Positions 36,801 to 63,424 of a stretch of 64,000 nucleotides of DNA are shown one piece after another. Source of the stretch: Scatophagus argus (taxonomy: Eukaryota > Chordata > Actinopteri > Scatophagidae); the NCBI RefSeq assembly GCF_020382885.2, contig NC_058506.1:9154318-9218317 (forward strand), written 5' to 3'. Numbering within the stretch: the first letter of the stretch is position 1; every line of letters begins with the position of its first letter. A program made the position numbers and the translations under genes. The notes below the pieces were generated by a model that did not search any database, was not told the origin of the DNA, and worked only from the letters and a program-made list of their open reading frames with translations.

Positions 36801-39800
36801 ATAACTACTGGCGCCTGGATGAGATACTCAAACGCAAAGCAGTAATGATTCTCTTTGTCTTGTTCTTCTCTTTTATACAATTTAAATGAACTAAAAATGA
36901 AGTTTCACATTATCTGTGCTGATGTTATTTTTTTTTCAAATGGCATTCCCTCTCTTTTTTTTTACTTTGTCCTGCAGGAACAAGGAGTCAAAGTGTGCGT
37001 TTTGCTGTACAAAGAGGTGGAGCTAGCACTTGGCATTAATAGTGAGCACAGCAAGAGGACACTTATGAATATGCATCCAAACATCAAGGTTTGTCATATC
37101 TCCATATAATTATAAGGAGATGCTACAGCCCCACAACCAACAGAGGCCTTGTTTCATGTTTTGACAGCAATTTTTAATCCCATGTTTCCATCAGGTCATG
37201 CGGCACCCTGACCATGTGTCATCGGTGGTGTTCTTCTGGGCTCACCATGAAAAGATAGTGGCCATTGACCAGACAGTAGCCTTTGTGGGGGGGATTGACC
37301 TGGCCTTTGGGAGGTGGGATGACAGCCAGTACAGGCTAACGGACCTGGGTTTGACAGAGACGGCCGACCGCGTACCCACTGAGGAGCCCGCAGGAGATAC
37401 AAGAGTAAGAACATGTTGAAACACAGATGAAGCATGAATATGTCTCCAGTGGTTCATGAACCAATGTGCTTTGAATGTGTCACACTGCATGCACGGGCTA
37501 ACAGATCATTCTGTTAACCAGGACAATGGTGTAGCTGATGGTCCTAAACCATCTGACCCAGATAAGCAAGAAGAGGAGGACCCTGAAGATCTGACTGGCA
37601 ACAAGAAATTGTGGCTTGGCAAAGACTACAGCAACTTTATCAGGAAAGACTGGGTCCAACTGGACAGACCGTTTGAAGGTTTGCTTTCGAAACCTCCTGT
37701 GTCACACACAAACATGCAGATACTGATGTGGGCCATTCTGCACTTTTACCTTTGGTTCTTTAAGTATATTTCGATGCTAATACTTTTGTATTTAACTATT
37801 TAAGATATTTTTTGTTGCTACCAATAGTGAAGTAAAAGATCTGAGTGTTTCCTCCTAACTGACACTGAGAGGCTTTGTACACCATGCTGAAAGGATTGCT
37901 TTTTATTTTTTTCCAGATAACATCGACCGTACTCAAGTTCCTCGCATGCCGTGGCGTGATCTGTCAGCAGCTATTCATGGCAGAGCCGCCAGGGATGTAG
38001 CCCGTCACTTCATCCAGCGCTGGAACTTCACCAAGGTCAGGCACTAAAGAGAATTCTGTCTTTTTAAAGCTACCTGGGTTTTGTTGTCATAGTTTTGGCC
38101 TGAATATTGATATGTTAACATAATGGTGACTGGTCCATGAGTGCTCTGCTGGAATCAACTTAACAAATGACTCAAAATATTGTAACTTTCCAAAACATTT
38201 ATTTGTAGGTGTACACAAAAGTTATTGTTTGTTCATATAGTCGTCACATAAAGCTTAAGAATCTACCTGAGATCTGTGATGCTGTGGCTTGTGTGTTGTG
38301 TAAGCTGTCCACAGTATCTACCATGTTATATAATGCTAACTTTTTATGTTTATTGGCCACAACTGCAACAATATGACTCAAGTGGTAAATAGTAAATAAA
38401 AATGTAACTTTTAGACAAGGTTTTCTTCAGGAAATATGACCAACAGCAAGGTGAAAAATCTGGCTTTCATTCATATGTTTTGTCTTCTCTAGATCTTCAA
38501 AAACAAGTACAAGGACGAGTTCTACCCTTACCTTCTCCCCAAGTCTCACAATACTGCAGACTCACTCTCATTCACTGTCCCTGGGTCCACCAAGGCCAAA
38601 GTGCAGGTATATAAGCACACACATCAAGCAAGACCGATTAGTATCTGTGCAGCACCTGTGCAAAAAGATGTGTTTTATGTCATTAGGAAAACGGAGGAAA
38701 TCTATTAGGGCAGTTAGGACTATTATATTAGCTGCATGTATTGAACAGACTCTATTCAGTACATGGAGAATAAAAATGCATAAGCAGTCTATGAAATGTT
38801 CTTGAGGACATGAAACCTGTGATCCACATCATTTCAAACCAAATATTGACACTGACCTGAGGAAAATCTATGTCAACTGCTAGTCTACATGGTTTAAAAC
38901 GTGTCTGTAAGCCACATGTTGTCTTGTCCTGTAGTTGCTGTAAAATATGGTGCTTGTCTTTTTATTTCCGCTCATGTATGGAACTTGCAAGACTGCCAGT
39001 AATATGGGAAATATAGTGCTTTTTAGTGTGGAAGGGCTATTTAGCCATTCCTACAGTCTCTTATACTAAGACTGTTCCCATGTGATGTTAGTGTTCCAGA
39101 TAAATCAGACTTTCTTTCTATTCACCGTGGGCGGCATCCTTGCTAGAGAACAGTGACCAGTTGTGAAACAAACTCTCCAAACGTTGAAGAAAATGCAAGA
39201 GATAGACTTCACACTAGAGTCCGCCAGAAACCTGTCCTGCATAGAAAATCAACCCTTTACTCTCATCAAACAACATAGAAAACTACCATGGTGCTTATGG
39301 ATCTTTAAAGATGGCCCTCAATAATTTCACTTTAATTGTACTTTAACAAAACAAACCATGCTGCCCTTCATCTCTGTATTTATTTAGATATATTAGTGAA
39401 ATGTAATTACTGTAAAAACACAAGGCCATTGCCAAAAGGATCAAAGGCCCATGCTGAACTCTGCTCTGTGTTTTACATTGTGCGACACCAAGTCAGATCT
39501 AGCAGGAAATCAGATGGATTTCTTTTCAGTACAACAAAGAGACACTGTTCTGCCTTTCTGAAGTGCAGCTAAAGTATTCAGTTTTTTCGCAATGGCAGAT
39601 GGTGGAACGAGAGTAAAGCCCCGTAGAGAAAAAAATCACTTCCAACATGTTTATCCTGTTTAGTACAGCCAGAGAAAACAAATGCACTGCCAAAGACGGG
39701 GAGGGAGGACAAGTGGAAGCATTATATTTGCTACAGGCTACATGGGAAATGTGATCTGTTCTCATTCAACATTATATGCATCATATGCCTTGAAGTGTTC

Positions 39801-42800
39801 AGACACTGAGTGCTGGGTAACAATAGCTTTTGCTCTGCATATTTTCTTATTTTACTGTGGGCTGTGTCCTGTAATCCTAATCCTTGTTCCCCATTATGCT
39901 GTAGCTTTCCAAGCAGGTTTTGTTGATCCCTTATTTAGGTTGGTGGCTCAGTTGTCACACTTTGTGTTAGAGCTGTAGAGCTTAAAGAGTGTCCCCGTAA
40001 AACAAATGCAAGTTAATATATATCGAACTGGCTTAAATTACTGCAAAAATGATAGTGACAGTTTCAGTTGTCTGTTTTGTTACAAGTGTACTGTACAGGT
40101 GAAGCTTTAAAAAGTACTCTGACAAAATTCTGTATTAAAATAAAGTGAGAATACTTGTGTTACGTTAGTGTTATGTTAGAGAGCACATGGTTTAGCAAAT
40201 AAAATGAGTTTTTGAAAGTTAGACCTGCAAAAAAATATCAGAGGATGTTTTTTTTTTTTTCTTAATTTCAATTTGAATGCAGGTAATGTATGACAGAGAT
40301 TTACTGAAATTAGAATTTAAATGTTGAGATTTGGACCTTCAAAACTGTAATCATGGCAGAAATTATTAAAATTAAGGCAAAACTGTAGGATATTTCATTG
40401 GAAACGTGGTGAAATGATGATGAAATGATGTTTTGTTTTTTGTTTTTTTCAGGTGTTGCGCTCTGCCGACCGTTGGTCTACTGGAACCTGTGAGAACTCG
40501 ATCCTCAATGCCTACATTCACACCATCGAGAACAGCGAGCACTACATCTACATCGAGGTAATGCTGGAACGACTTGGCTAGTTACAGACAAATTTGTACC
40601 TTAAAGCGTGGACTGAGCATAGTTGTAATGCCTTTCTGTGCTTTTTAATGATTTATTTTAGACCTCGACATTGAAACAGTCAAATCCTGTTAAAATCATT
40701 TCAGTCTGTTGTGAGTTGAGCTTCCTCGTGATCGCAGTGATACAGTCCAAGGGCAGCCATAGCAAAAACTGTTTTGTAACTTTGATCCCTTTAGAAGAAT
40801 GGGTTGTCTAGTGTTACACCATGCAGTTCTTTCCACAACATTTGACACATTCATATCATTTCACATGTAGCCGTCTGTGGCCAGTGTGTGTCTAACCATG
40901 GCGTTTCATGAGTCTGACTGTAATCACAGCTCGGTCCCTTCCTCGCCAGCTTCCTATCGGCCTGCTTTAGCCCTCACCTCATGCCGAGCTACCATCTGCT
41001 TTCTCTCTGCCCTCAGAACCAGTTCTTCATCAGCTGTGCTGATAGCAAGACTGTCCATAATGGGATTGGCGATGCGATTGTGAATCGAATCTTGCGTGCA
41101 CACAGGTCTGTTTGAGTGTAGTAGCCAGATTTCCCAAAATTTGCAGACACACGTTCTTTAACCTTGAAGTTACAAAGCACCTTTTCATAAAATCTGTAAG
41201 TGGATTAAAATGTGTTAGACAGAAAACATGACAGCACATAGCTTTATGGCTGAAAAGACAATTTGCCTGACATTGTTTTAAATAAAACAAATCATTAGGT
41301 GTTTAATTAGCACACTTGTAGACAAAATCCATGTTGACACTGTGTCTTGTTGCAGAGACAAGAAGAAGTACAGGGTGTTTGTGGTGATTCCTTTACTTCC
41401 TGGGTTTGAGGGAGACATCAGTGCAGGAGGTGGAAATGCCATCCAAGCTATTCTACACTTTACTTACAGGTGAGAACCATTTCCTCCCATTACCATTCTG
41501 CACTCAGCCCACAGAGCAGAGGAAACACCGCAACTTACAACAACCTCAGGAAATCACGATCTCTGAACTTTCATCTGGCTCAGACATGTTTCTAGTCATG
41601 AGGAGTTGTAGCTAACACAGATTTCATTCAGTTCTGTCACTGAGTCCTGTTTGTGCTAAAATGATTTGGATTACACGGTTTGTGTCATTGAGACCTTTTC
41701 ATCGATTCTTAATACATCTTAATGCACCTGACCACTAGACCAACAGGGACTCGAATTACATTGTCTTCTAAATACGATGTTTTGGAGTGTTTCTGTGAGA
41801 AGTTTTGCTGATTCATGCAGCAGAGCATTTGTAAGGTCAGACACTGATGTTGGACCAAAAGGTCTGGCTCTCAGTCTCTGTTCCAGTTCATCCCAAAGGT
41901 GTTGGATGGGCTTGAGGTCAGGACTCTGTGTGGGCCAGTCAAGTTCTTCCACACCAAACTCATCCAACCATGTCTTTATGCATTTTGCTTTGCACTGGGG
42001 CACAGTCATGCTGGAATAGAAAAGATCCTTCCCCAAATTGTTGCCACAAAGTTGGGAGCATAGCATTGTCCAAAATGTCTTGGTATGCTGAAGCATTAAG
42101 ATTTCCCTTCACTGGAGGTCAGTAGCCGAGCCCAACCCCTGAAAAACAGCCCCATAAGGAAATGTGTCTGTATACTGTTGTCTATATAGTGTATGTATTA
42201 GTGCAGGCATAAAGAGACCTTTATGTTTATGTACTAAATGCAAAAGTTGATTTGAACTGAGAGAATATTCTATTCCTTTGTCTGTTGTGTATTACATAAT
42301 TAAGTAATTGTTTCTCTGGTTAGAGATTCATTGAATATAAGTGCATGAGCTCATTAAAACATTTTAGTAATGCTCTTTAATAGCTGGGGCCTGTGGTTCA
42401 GCCAAAAGTACAACTTGGAAGAACCCTGCTGCTTTTTCTTTTGTTAACATAACTAAGTGATTTATTATATTAAAGCTGCATTGAGTGATGATTCATCACA
42501 AGCAGAGGCAGCCCGTTGTTATGACCAGAATACAGCATTATAATACAGCAGGCAGTATTATTCTTAAGGTTTCACTCTTCATCCTTTAGATTTTACAAGT
42601 TTGTTGTGAATTTTAGTGTAATGTGATTAAACATTGTTTTCTATTGTTTCATTCGTTTTTAGTATTCATTGTTATATAATTTCAATGGATTTTTAATGTT
42701 CCAGGACCATTTGCAGAGGAGAGCACTCCATCCTGTCTAGACTTAAGGAAGGTGAGTTTTCAGTATCTGCTTTCTTTCCAACTAAAAAACAATCCAGCTG

Positions 42801-45094
42801 AGATCACAAAACACCACCTGTTGTCCTCTGTAACACGTGTGTCTTTCTCTCTCCTTTCTCCTCTATAAACTGAAGCCACTGGTACTAGGTATCTTCCCAC
42901 CAGCCTCCATTTTCATCCTTTACTGGTTCACCTTCTTCTCAAAACCATTTTAATATCTAAAAGTCCATATGAGTTTCGTAATAAATTATCATTGTATTTT
43001 TACATCACTCCCCCAGTTGAGGACCAGTGGGTAGACTACATCACATTCTGTGGCCTGAGAACACATTCCCAACTCTCCCAGACGCTTGTTACAGAACTCA
43101 TCTACGTTCATAGCAAGACCCTCATTGCTGATGACCGCTGCTATATCATTGGTGAGTCACCTGGAGTCGTCGCTGAGCTCCAGAATAGTTAATCACCTTG
43201 ACAGGAGCACTGAGTGCAATTTAATCATTACTTAGTTAGTTGCAGTTTAATAGCACCGTTGAAACTGACATATAACTGACATATAACTCATTAAGTTAAA
43301 AATATGAAAGTGAACAAATATATGGACTTTTTTTTTTTTTTTTTTTTTTAAACAATAATTAATAGGATGACAGCTCCTTACGTAGGGTGTACTAAAGCAC
43401 TGTGACCCAGGGATAGCAAGATCAAGTAATGAAGGACAGAGTGCAGTGTCAATATTGATAAGCTGCAAAAAAGATCTTATTTTGTAAATCTGTCATTAAT
43501 TCAAGTATTCTAGGAGTCTTAATAGGCTTTCAGGCTCTTGGAGAATTTTATGAAATCAAACCCCACTGTAATACTACTTGTGGACAAATTTTTTCTGTAA
43601 TTCTTTTAATACATTTACAAATTCTCTAATTACTTCACTTTACATTAGTTTTCCTTCTGAGTGGAAGAGTTTGCCATTCCTGTGCACAGAGGATTCACAG
43701 AAAATGATGATGAAATGATGAAATGTAGTCCAGCATTAGTTGTAATTTCATCTGATTGATATCAGCCTCACTTGCTCACTTTCCTAATGCCATAATGGAG
43801 CTGAATTATTTTAATGCTAATAAAACCAATCGTTCCCTGCTGCTGTTTGTTCACGTTAAAAGCTTTCTGCCGGTGAGGCGTCCCAAGCAAATTCATTGTT
43901 TTGTGACCAAAATAGTTCTGACAGTGAAAAATACAGCCAGGAATATTACATTATAACAGAGCATCAGCCTGTAGCATTTAATTTCAAATTCTAAATACTA
44001 CTTGAGTACTGAGTGTACTGAACAAGAGAAAACGTGAAAAGCATATTTAATTCTGAAGAATATTTCTGTCACGGCTATTCCATTTCTGTTGCTTCAAGTG
44101 CTCAGCACTGGTTTAACAAGAGTGATTCCTCTGATGAAAGGACAGATTGTAAATCCTTATACCTTCCACACGTGTTCCAGGATCAGCCAACATCAATGAC
44201 CGAAGCATGCTGGGCAGTAGAGACAGCGAGATGGCAGTGTTTGTGGAGGATGAAGAGCGGGTCCCATCCGTCATGGGAGGGGAGGAATACCAGGCAGGAC
44301 CCCTCACACTCGCTCTGCGCAAGGAGTGTTTCAGGTCAGGACAACATATGCAACTCTTGGAATGACATTGGTGTAAGACCAGGAACATATAGATTTATGA
44401 TACACCTCTGGATGATGTCTTGATAGTTTTCTATGTATCAGGATGTGTCAGCGACTAAACTGAAACTGGCGATAAGTGAGAATCCACTTGTTTATTTTTT
44501 TCTGGTTTACAGGAAATTAGTAATAATTTTCGTTGTGAAAAACCTTTTAAGTTTAAGAACCATATTGTGATGGTCTATATTACTTGTTTTTCCTTCCAGA
44601 GTCCTTGTTGGAGCTTCTTCGGACCCCAGTATCAATGTTGATGACCCAATCAGTGATGATTTCTTCTTCTTGTCCTGGAAAGCAGCTGCTAGATTGAATG
44701 CCACGATTTATGACAAGGTATAAATTAAACTAAAGATGGTATTTCATAAATCATAAGATTTAGAACTTACTATGATTACTGTTGAGAGTAGCAGTGTAGA
44801 GTTTCAGTTTTCTCACCTTTCCTCCGCTCTCTTCGGTTTTGTCTGTGCTCCCGACCTGCTCTGATGCAGGTCTTTAAATGCCTGCCCTACGACACTGTCC
44901 ACAACATGCGAGAGCTGAAAGAGTACTCCAGCCAGGAACGCCTTAGTGAAACAAACCCTGAGCAGGCCATGGAGGAGCTGAAGGCCGTACGAGGGCTGCT
45001 GGTGTACTTCCCCCTGAAGTTTCTGTGTGAGGAGAACCTGCTGCCTCCGCTGAGCACTAAGGAAGGCATGGCCCCTGTAGAGCTGTGGACATAA
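33888..45094 (+). CDS. pld2: Phospholipase D2 (23 coding exons)
   Basis: Hydrolyses phosphatidylcholine to phosphatidic acid and choline at membranes. Coding exons: 33888-34020, 34121-34248, 34724-34866, 34979-35072, 35621-35686, 35769-35827, 35933-36178, 36292-36435, 36531-36614, 36763-36841, 36978-37088, 37195-37404, 37522-37678, 37917-38035, 38493-38606, 40453-40557, 41017-41105, 41356-41469, 42705-42751, 43017-43151, 44181-44334, 44600-44717, 44870-45094. All are GT-AG and in phase, giving 957 aa (human PLD2 is about 930). Domains: PX about 50-190 (KYKHFQELH), PH about 208-320, first HKD motif H447/K449/D454 followed by [12 protein letters not shown], second HKD motif H779/K781/D786 followed by [17 protein letters not shown], and the hallmark C-terminus PVELWT. 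The segment between the HKD motifs is short and acidic, lacking the long loop of PLD1, which supports PLD2. The start is the first ATG in the exon and gives a PLD2-like N-terminus. Confidence 0.95.
38607..40452 (+). other. pld2 intron of 1.8 kb
   Basis: The longest intron within the pld2 coding region. It is A/T-rich, with a T run near 40249-40260. I see no exon, RNA gene or recognisable transposon. Confidence 0.75.
41735..42193 (-). mobile_element. Tc1/mariner-like transposon relic in a pld2 intron
   Basis: On the minus strand about 100 codons match the C-terminal half of a fish Tc1-like transposase: [14 protein letters not shown], then [14 protein letters not shown], then [11 protein letters not shown]. 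In the family the motif reads SPDLNPIEHLW, and its Glu is the third catalytic residue of the DDE triad; here it is Gln, so the enzyme is dead. The right edge (42164-42193, ending ATATAGTGTA) is a terminal repeat of the type I recall from fish Tc1 elements. The N-terminal half of the transposase is missing. The left end is uncertain. It lies between the exons ending at 41469 and starting at 42705, in antisense to pld2. Confidence 0.8.
43328..43349. repeat. Poly(T) tract in a pld2 intron
   Basis: An uninterrupted T run of about 22 bases, downstream of the exon ending at 43151. Confidence 0.9.
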
Positions 45095-45529
45095 CTGCAG
45101 CTCAGCCCAGATCAGACCACTGCATAACACCCAAAGGACTGCTGTGCCACATGTGCACCCTTGTAGTTCCAGCTCACCTAACATTCAGCACAGTGCACTA
45201 AGGTAGTTGCAGTACTGGCACATCAGCGGTGAGGGAAACACATCACTTTAACACAATTTATTCGTTAATCATTGATATTTTTATGTTGTCTTTTTGAATG
45301 ACCATGGTCTAATCTGATCATAACCACTGAAATGTAGATTTTAAGATGATTATCTGTCAGAATGGTAGATTAGACTGTATTGGCCAGTTTATTCACAATG
45401 GCAACGTCTGCAAAACAAAATGAATGTATGACTCAGAAGAGTATTGCGAGGTTGTAGAGGAAATCAAGCATCTCACATGATCTGGGAACATAGTGTACAG
45501 TTATTGGTGCAAGGTTTTTGGGTGGGTGG

Positions 45530-45534
<5 letters not shown>

Positions 45535-45580
<46 letters not shown>
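45535..45580. repeat. (TC)n microsatellite
   Basis: An uninterrupted TC run of about 46 bases in the pld2 3' flank, likely polymorphic in length. Confidence 0.95.
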
Positions 45581-45586
<6 letters not shown>

Positions 45587-46314
45587 TCGCTCTCACTCTC
45601 TCCCTCCCTTCGAGGTTTCACCTCTCACTGCAGTGCCAGCAAATCTGTCAGAACATTTGTGGTTGTTATGGTGACAGATATAAAGAGATGGCTGGATCGT
45701 AGCTGAAATACAGCCTTGATGGGGCAGAGAAGGGAGAACACTGATAAGAGGAATATAACTTACTAAATCAGGACGGCGTGCAGTGAAATAGAAAGCAGAA
45801 TGTGGAAAGAGGACTGACAATTTCTGCAGAAACAAAGTCATTTTAACGGTTTTGGATAAATGATCAGGTGGGAAAACTGTGGGAGAGAAAGACAAGGAGG
45901 ATTTTAATAAGTCGCCATGACAGCCAAGTGAATTAAAACTTTCACCATATTGACAGCAGTCAAGAAAGGAACATTCCACTATGCGCTTGGTTTTTGGGAA
46001 ACTGTTGATTGTTTGATTATTGCATTTTTCAGCCATTTCCATGTGGGCTCCACAATTCTGTGTCAACGTGCCATAAAATACTTTGAATTTGTTTAAGGGC
46101 ATTACATATTGCCATAACACTGACTGAATGTCAGCATAATGTGACTTTAATTCAAGCTGCAGTTTCCTTGGAACATGTCATATTTTTCCTATTTTTCCTA
46201 TTTTTTTAATTTTAGGCATAACTTGATATGTAATCAAGTCAGTTTCTTTGTTAAAACCTGTTTATTTTCATAACTGAGTCTTGGGTTACCAAGTGACTAC
46301 TACTGAGCAATCTG

Positions 46315-46320
46315 AATAAA
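46315..46320 (+). terminator. Candidate polyadenylation signal of pld2
   Basis: AATAAA about 1.2 kb after the stop codon. A later alternative is at 48113-48118. Confidence 0.35.
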
Positions 46321-46359
46321 GACCTACCTTATCTTATCTGAAAAAGCATTGGACAGATA

Positions 46360-46376
46360 GGCAGGCAGGCAGGCAG
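46360..46376. repeat. (GGCA)n short tandem repeat
   Basis: Four copies of the tetranucleotide GGCA in the pld2 3' flank. Confidence 0.85.
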
Positions 46377-48118
46377 TTTCTGATTTGGAAATATCATGTA
46401 ATAATTCAACAGAACATACAGTTGATGTTGCATTCCTTGTGTATAAAAATAGGACTCCGGTTAATATTATGCAGTAACAAAATTTTGTAAGCTTGTAAGA
46501 CATGGGTAACAGGAAAGGACTTTGATGAGAAGAAAATAAGGAAGTTCTATAACATGCGCATGAACACTTGGGCAAAACAATGTTACTTTGAGAATATTTA
46601 CATATTTTAAGATTTCTCATATGGCACACAGTCATACCAAGTTTTATCAGTGCCTCTCTAAAGCACCTGTATGTAAGTTTTTAGGAAACAACCAGCAGCG
46701 AGGCAGATAATAGCAGCAGCAAATGAAGCTTGTGAATGAGACTTTATGTTTTTTATGCTCATCTTTTCAGTGGTGTTCTCATTTTACTTTTCAATATTGG
46801 GAATGCTTCATGCATTTTAAAGAGACGTGTATGTCAACGAATGACTTCAAGTGATAGATTGTGGTACATGACATCACCATAATCCAGTCCATTAATCCAA
46901 AAAAATGGAAAATTTGACAGAGCCAGTGAAATTGTAAAGACTGTTTCATAAGCTTTTGTAGGCATGCTCACAAATCAACAGCACTACTGAGGTGGGTTTT
47001 AGTGCAAACTTGTCTGTGAATGTGACAGATGACAGGTGTCCCACATGAAAATGATTTTCTCTACTTGAAGCACAATTCACAGAGGAGCCAGTAAAACCAT
47101 TTGTGTTTAGAAATGACACAGAACTGTTCACACATTCCTTTTGAAAGATATTAAAAAGCCACTATGAGCCTTTGCACTCTTGAAGCTGGGTATTTGCTAG
47201 CTCTTATACAGCACAAAACGACCGCCTTCAGTGACGTTCTTGGTTTAAAGGTTTTGCAGAACTGTCTGTGATGTACTGAGATGTACTGTTTCTATCATTA
47301 ATTCTATTTTTATTAGCCTAATAACCAGCATTACCTATTCATTTTGGTGTATATGTCACTAATATAAACTTGTGTTTTTAACTCATTCCTATTATCCCTG
47401 ACAGTCACTGTGTCCTTTGTGTATATAAATCTGTAGATCTGAGTCATTACCTTGCAGTTGCTGATGTTTAAGTTACTAACACTCAGGGGTAGAGAGATAA
47501 TAAATATTCTTACTCTTCACAGTTATGCACAACGTGTACTTTTAGGCATGTTGCTTTTCTTGTTTCCTCAATGAACTTGTTTTTTTATGTAGTTTCAAAC
47601 TGAATATCTGCTTTTACTTTTATTTAAAAAATCCTAATTAGCCAAAATGCTTATTCAAATCAAAAAATGTCAGACTTCTCATATAATGTTTTATAAAAGA
47701 ACATACTGTATATTTGTACTTTTAATACATACAGGATAAGTAATGGCCTGTCTACTTCATGATGTTTGTAAACTCTAGATGATAGACCACTGTCTAGATA
47801 TGTTTTTATTAAAAAATGCCTTCCACAGCTAGACTACTCGTATCATCTAGAGACACTTTGAGAGAGAAAAAGGGGAAGGAAATCCTACTTTTTGTGATAA
47901 CATACTCAATGGTGACGTGAATATACACTGTAAACCACCACTTCCACTACTCCTGTTAATTCCAGCAATGTCCTTTGCTAACTTTATATTCTTGGATCAA
48001 ATAATGCATTTTCATGAGCAAACTGATTACTGACAGCTGACATCTTTTATGGGAAATATGCATTGTTTAACACAAAATGAAATCATTTCTTTGTGTGAAT
48101 TCTGAAATGTTCAATAAA

Positions 48119-49905
48119 ACATCAATGCAGTCCCCAAGCTGTTGCATATAGTGGTGTCAGTTTCCTTATGACATGCCACATTGTTGTCTTGAGCACTTGG
48201 TGAACAGCTTTGAAAGTGAATCATGCATTATTGACATGCACTATTATCTACTGGAGATAAGGTAGGCCTGTCTTAATGGAAAAAATAACAACAGCATTCA
48301 TTAAGCTGTTGAACACGTCAGGGCAAAACCAAAAACAGGAAAGACTCTGAAGTGAGATGAGATCACTTTTTAATTAGTAACGACAAAGGACAGATGAGGA
48401 ATGTTATGGTGTTTCGTGATCCAGCAGAATTTAACGTCAAGTTATTTATGGGGTGTTTTGGACGACTATGCAGGTCAGTGCAGGACTGGCATGAGTGACC
48501 TCAGTGGTGCTGCTCAGCAGACCGAGGCAGCTGCGTAGGTTGAGGTCCACTGTAATTTTTCAGGTAATTTGTCCCTGATGAAGCACCGTAGCCATTCAAG
48601 GGGCGAAAACACTTGAGGAGTGTTATGTGCAGCCAATCGTTAGCACAACCCCGCAAGACTACAACAAGGCTGGAAGTGGGAGGGAGGACTCGGGAAGCAA
48701 AACATGGCGAAATAACAAGTTTGGCTGTTAGCTGCAGTTTGAAATTGCACCTTACCTAAAGTGTTGGACTACGGTTTCAAGTTCATAAAATTTGGAGGCT
48801 GGAGAATGAATGCAACGCTTAACTTTAAATAGTCGAGGGCCCGAGCTTACAAGTATTACGGTGGCTGGTGAGAACATAGTGCCTGCCTGTCTGCCTGTGT
48901 TTTCCCCGGAAGGTTGGCAGTGCTAGGCGCGACTGTCAACACAGAAAATGGATGAAGACGGAAAGTTTCTTCTGGAAAAGACTATTTAGCCTGCTAGCTT
49001 AGCTACGTTTGCTAACCAGTTAACGTAGATCACGCGCACCTGACTGGGTGTTCGGAATATCGTGCGCTCTTACCGATATTGAGGATTATTAAAGTCGTGT
49101 TAACAAGTTTGACAACTGCAGTCACAAAGAATCGTATTTCCAACGAAACAGTTATTTTCATTTTCCGTACTTATTCTGCAGTAATAATCTGGAAGGACAT
49201 ATATTTAAGGCAAATAATGACCGCCTGACGGTTGGTTCTGGTGCGGTGCGGACGGACCCGGACGCCATCACATCAGACGTTGCGTTCTCTTAAAAACAAC
49301 CCTTGCTTTGCTAAGCCGTAAATGTTATTTATACTTTATCGGCGTTACAAGGAATGTTTCAGTGGCACACCAGACATATCTGGGAGTTTTTTCTGCGACA
49401 AGCAACGTTTTATTAATATAACATTTGCTGGGATGTTGTACAGCAGCAAAGACGCGGCGTCTTGTCAAAATGAACGCAGCAAGGTGTTCAACAACAGTGA
49501 AGGTGCATCGCATTGAAAACCTGTCAGTTGCTAGAATGGTACCGATGGTCGGCTAACGGTGACATTGCCAGTTTGTTGAAATCTCTTATTTTAAGTTGAA
49601 TGTGTTTTGTGTCGGGCATTGCAACCAGCATTTCTGGAAAACAACTGCGGATACCATAGCTGTCGGCCAGAGTTGACGTGAGCTAGCCAGCTGGGTGCGT
49701 CTGTGGCAGCTCTATCTGCGATGTTTTTGTCAATCTAAGTGTTACCGCGTTGTTCCGCAACAGTTTTAACACACTGAGCACCCAGTTTGCTTTATTTTCT
49801 ATATAGATAAGCCAGTTCAAGCTCGTTATAACAACACCTTTCCCCAAGTAGTTCTTATCTTGTAACTGGCTAACTTGTTAGCTAACGTTTCAAGTTTCGC
49901 CAGCT
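48119..49905 (+). promoter_or_regulatory. Promoter region and 5' UTR of mink1
   Basis: The stretch becomes richer in CpG toward 49200-49300, as expected for a broadly expressed promoter, and leads directly into the mink1 start codon. No splice acceptor is needed before the ATG, so the leader may be contiguous. A short upstream frame (49322-49516) lies within the presumed leader and ends before the main start; it may be a chance frame. I see no TATA box. Confidence 0.45.

Positions 49906-63424
<13,519 letters not shown>

Larger units (their letters stand above)
45095..48118 (+). other. pld2 3' UTR and intergenic sequence before mink1
   Basis: Non-coding sequence follows the pld2 TAA stop. AATAAA hexamers at 46315-46320 and 48113-48118 are candidate ends. 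It contains a (TC)n tract (45535-45580) and a short (GGCA)n tract (46360-46376). Open frames crossing the TC tract encode only low-complexity Ser-Leu repeats and are not genes. Confidence 0.5.

Noticed and set aside
37505-37521. Including 37505-37521 in the pld2 coding exon
   Set aside because: It shifts the frame and gives a stop within ten codons. The acceptor before 37522 restores the PLD frame.
45433-45706. Open frames rich in Ser-Leu or Arg-Glu repeats
   Set aside because: They are translations of the TC microsatellite at 45535-45580 and have no gene context.
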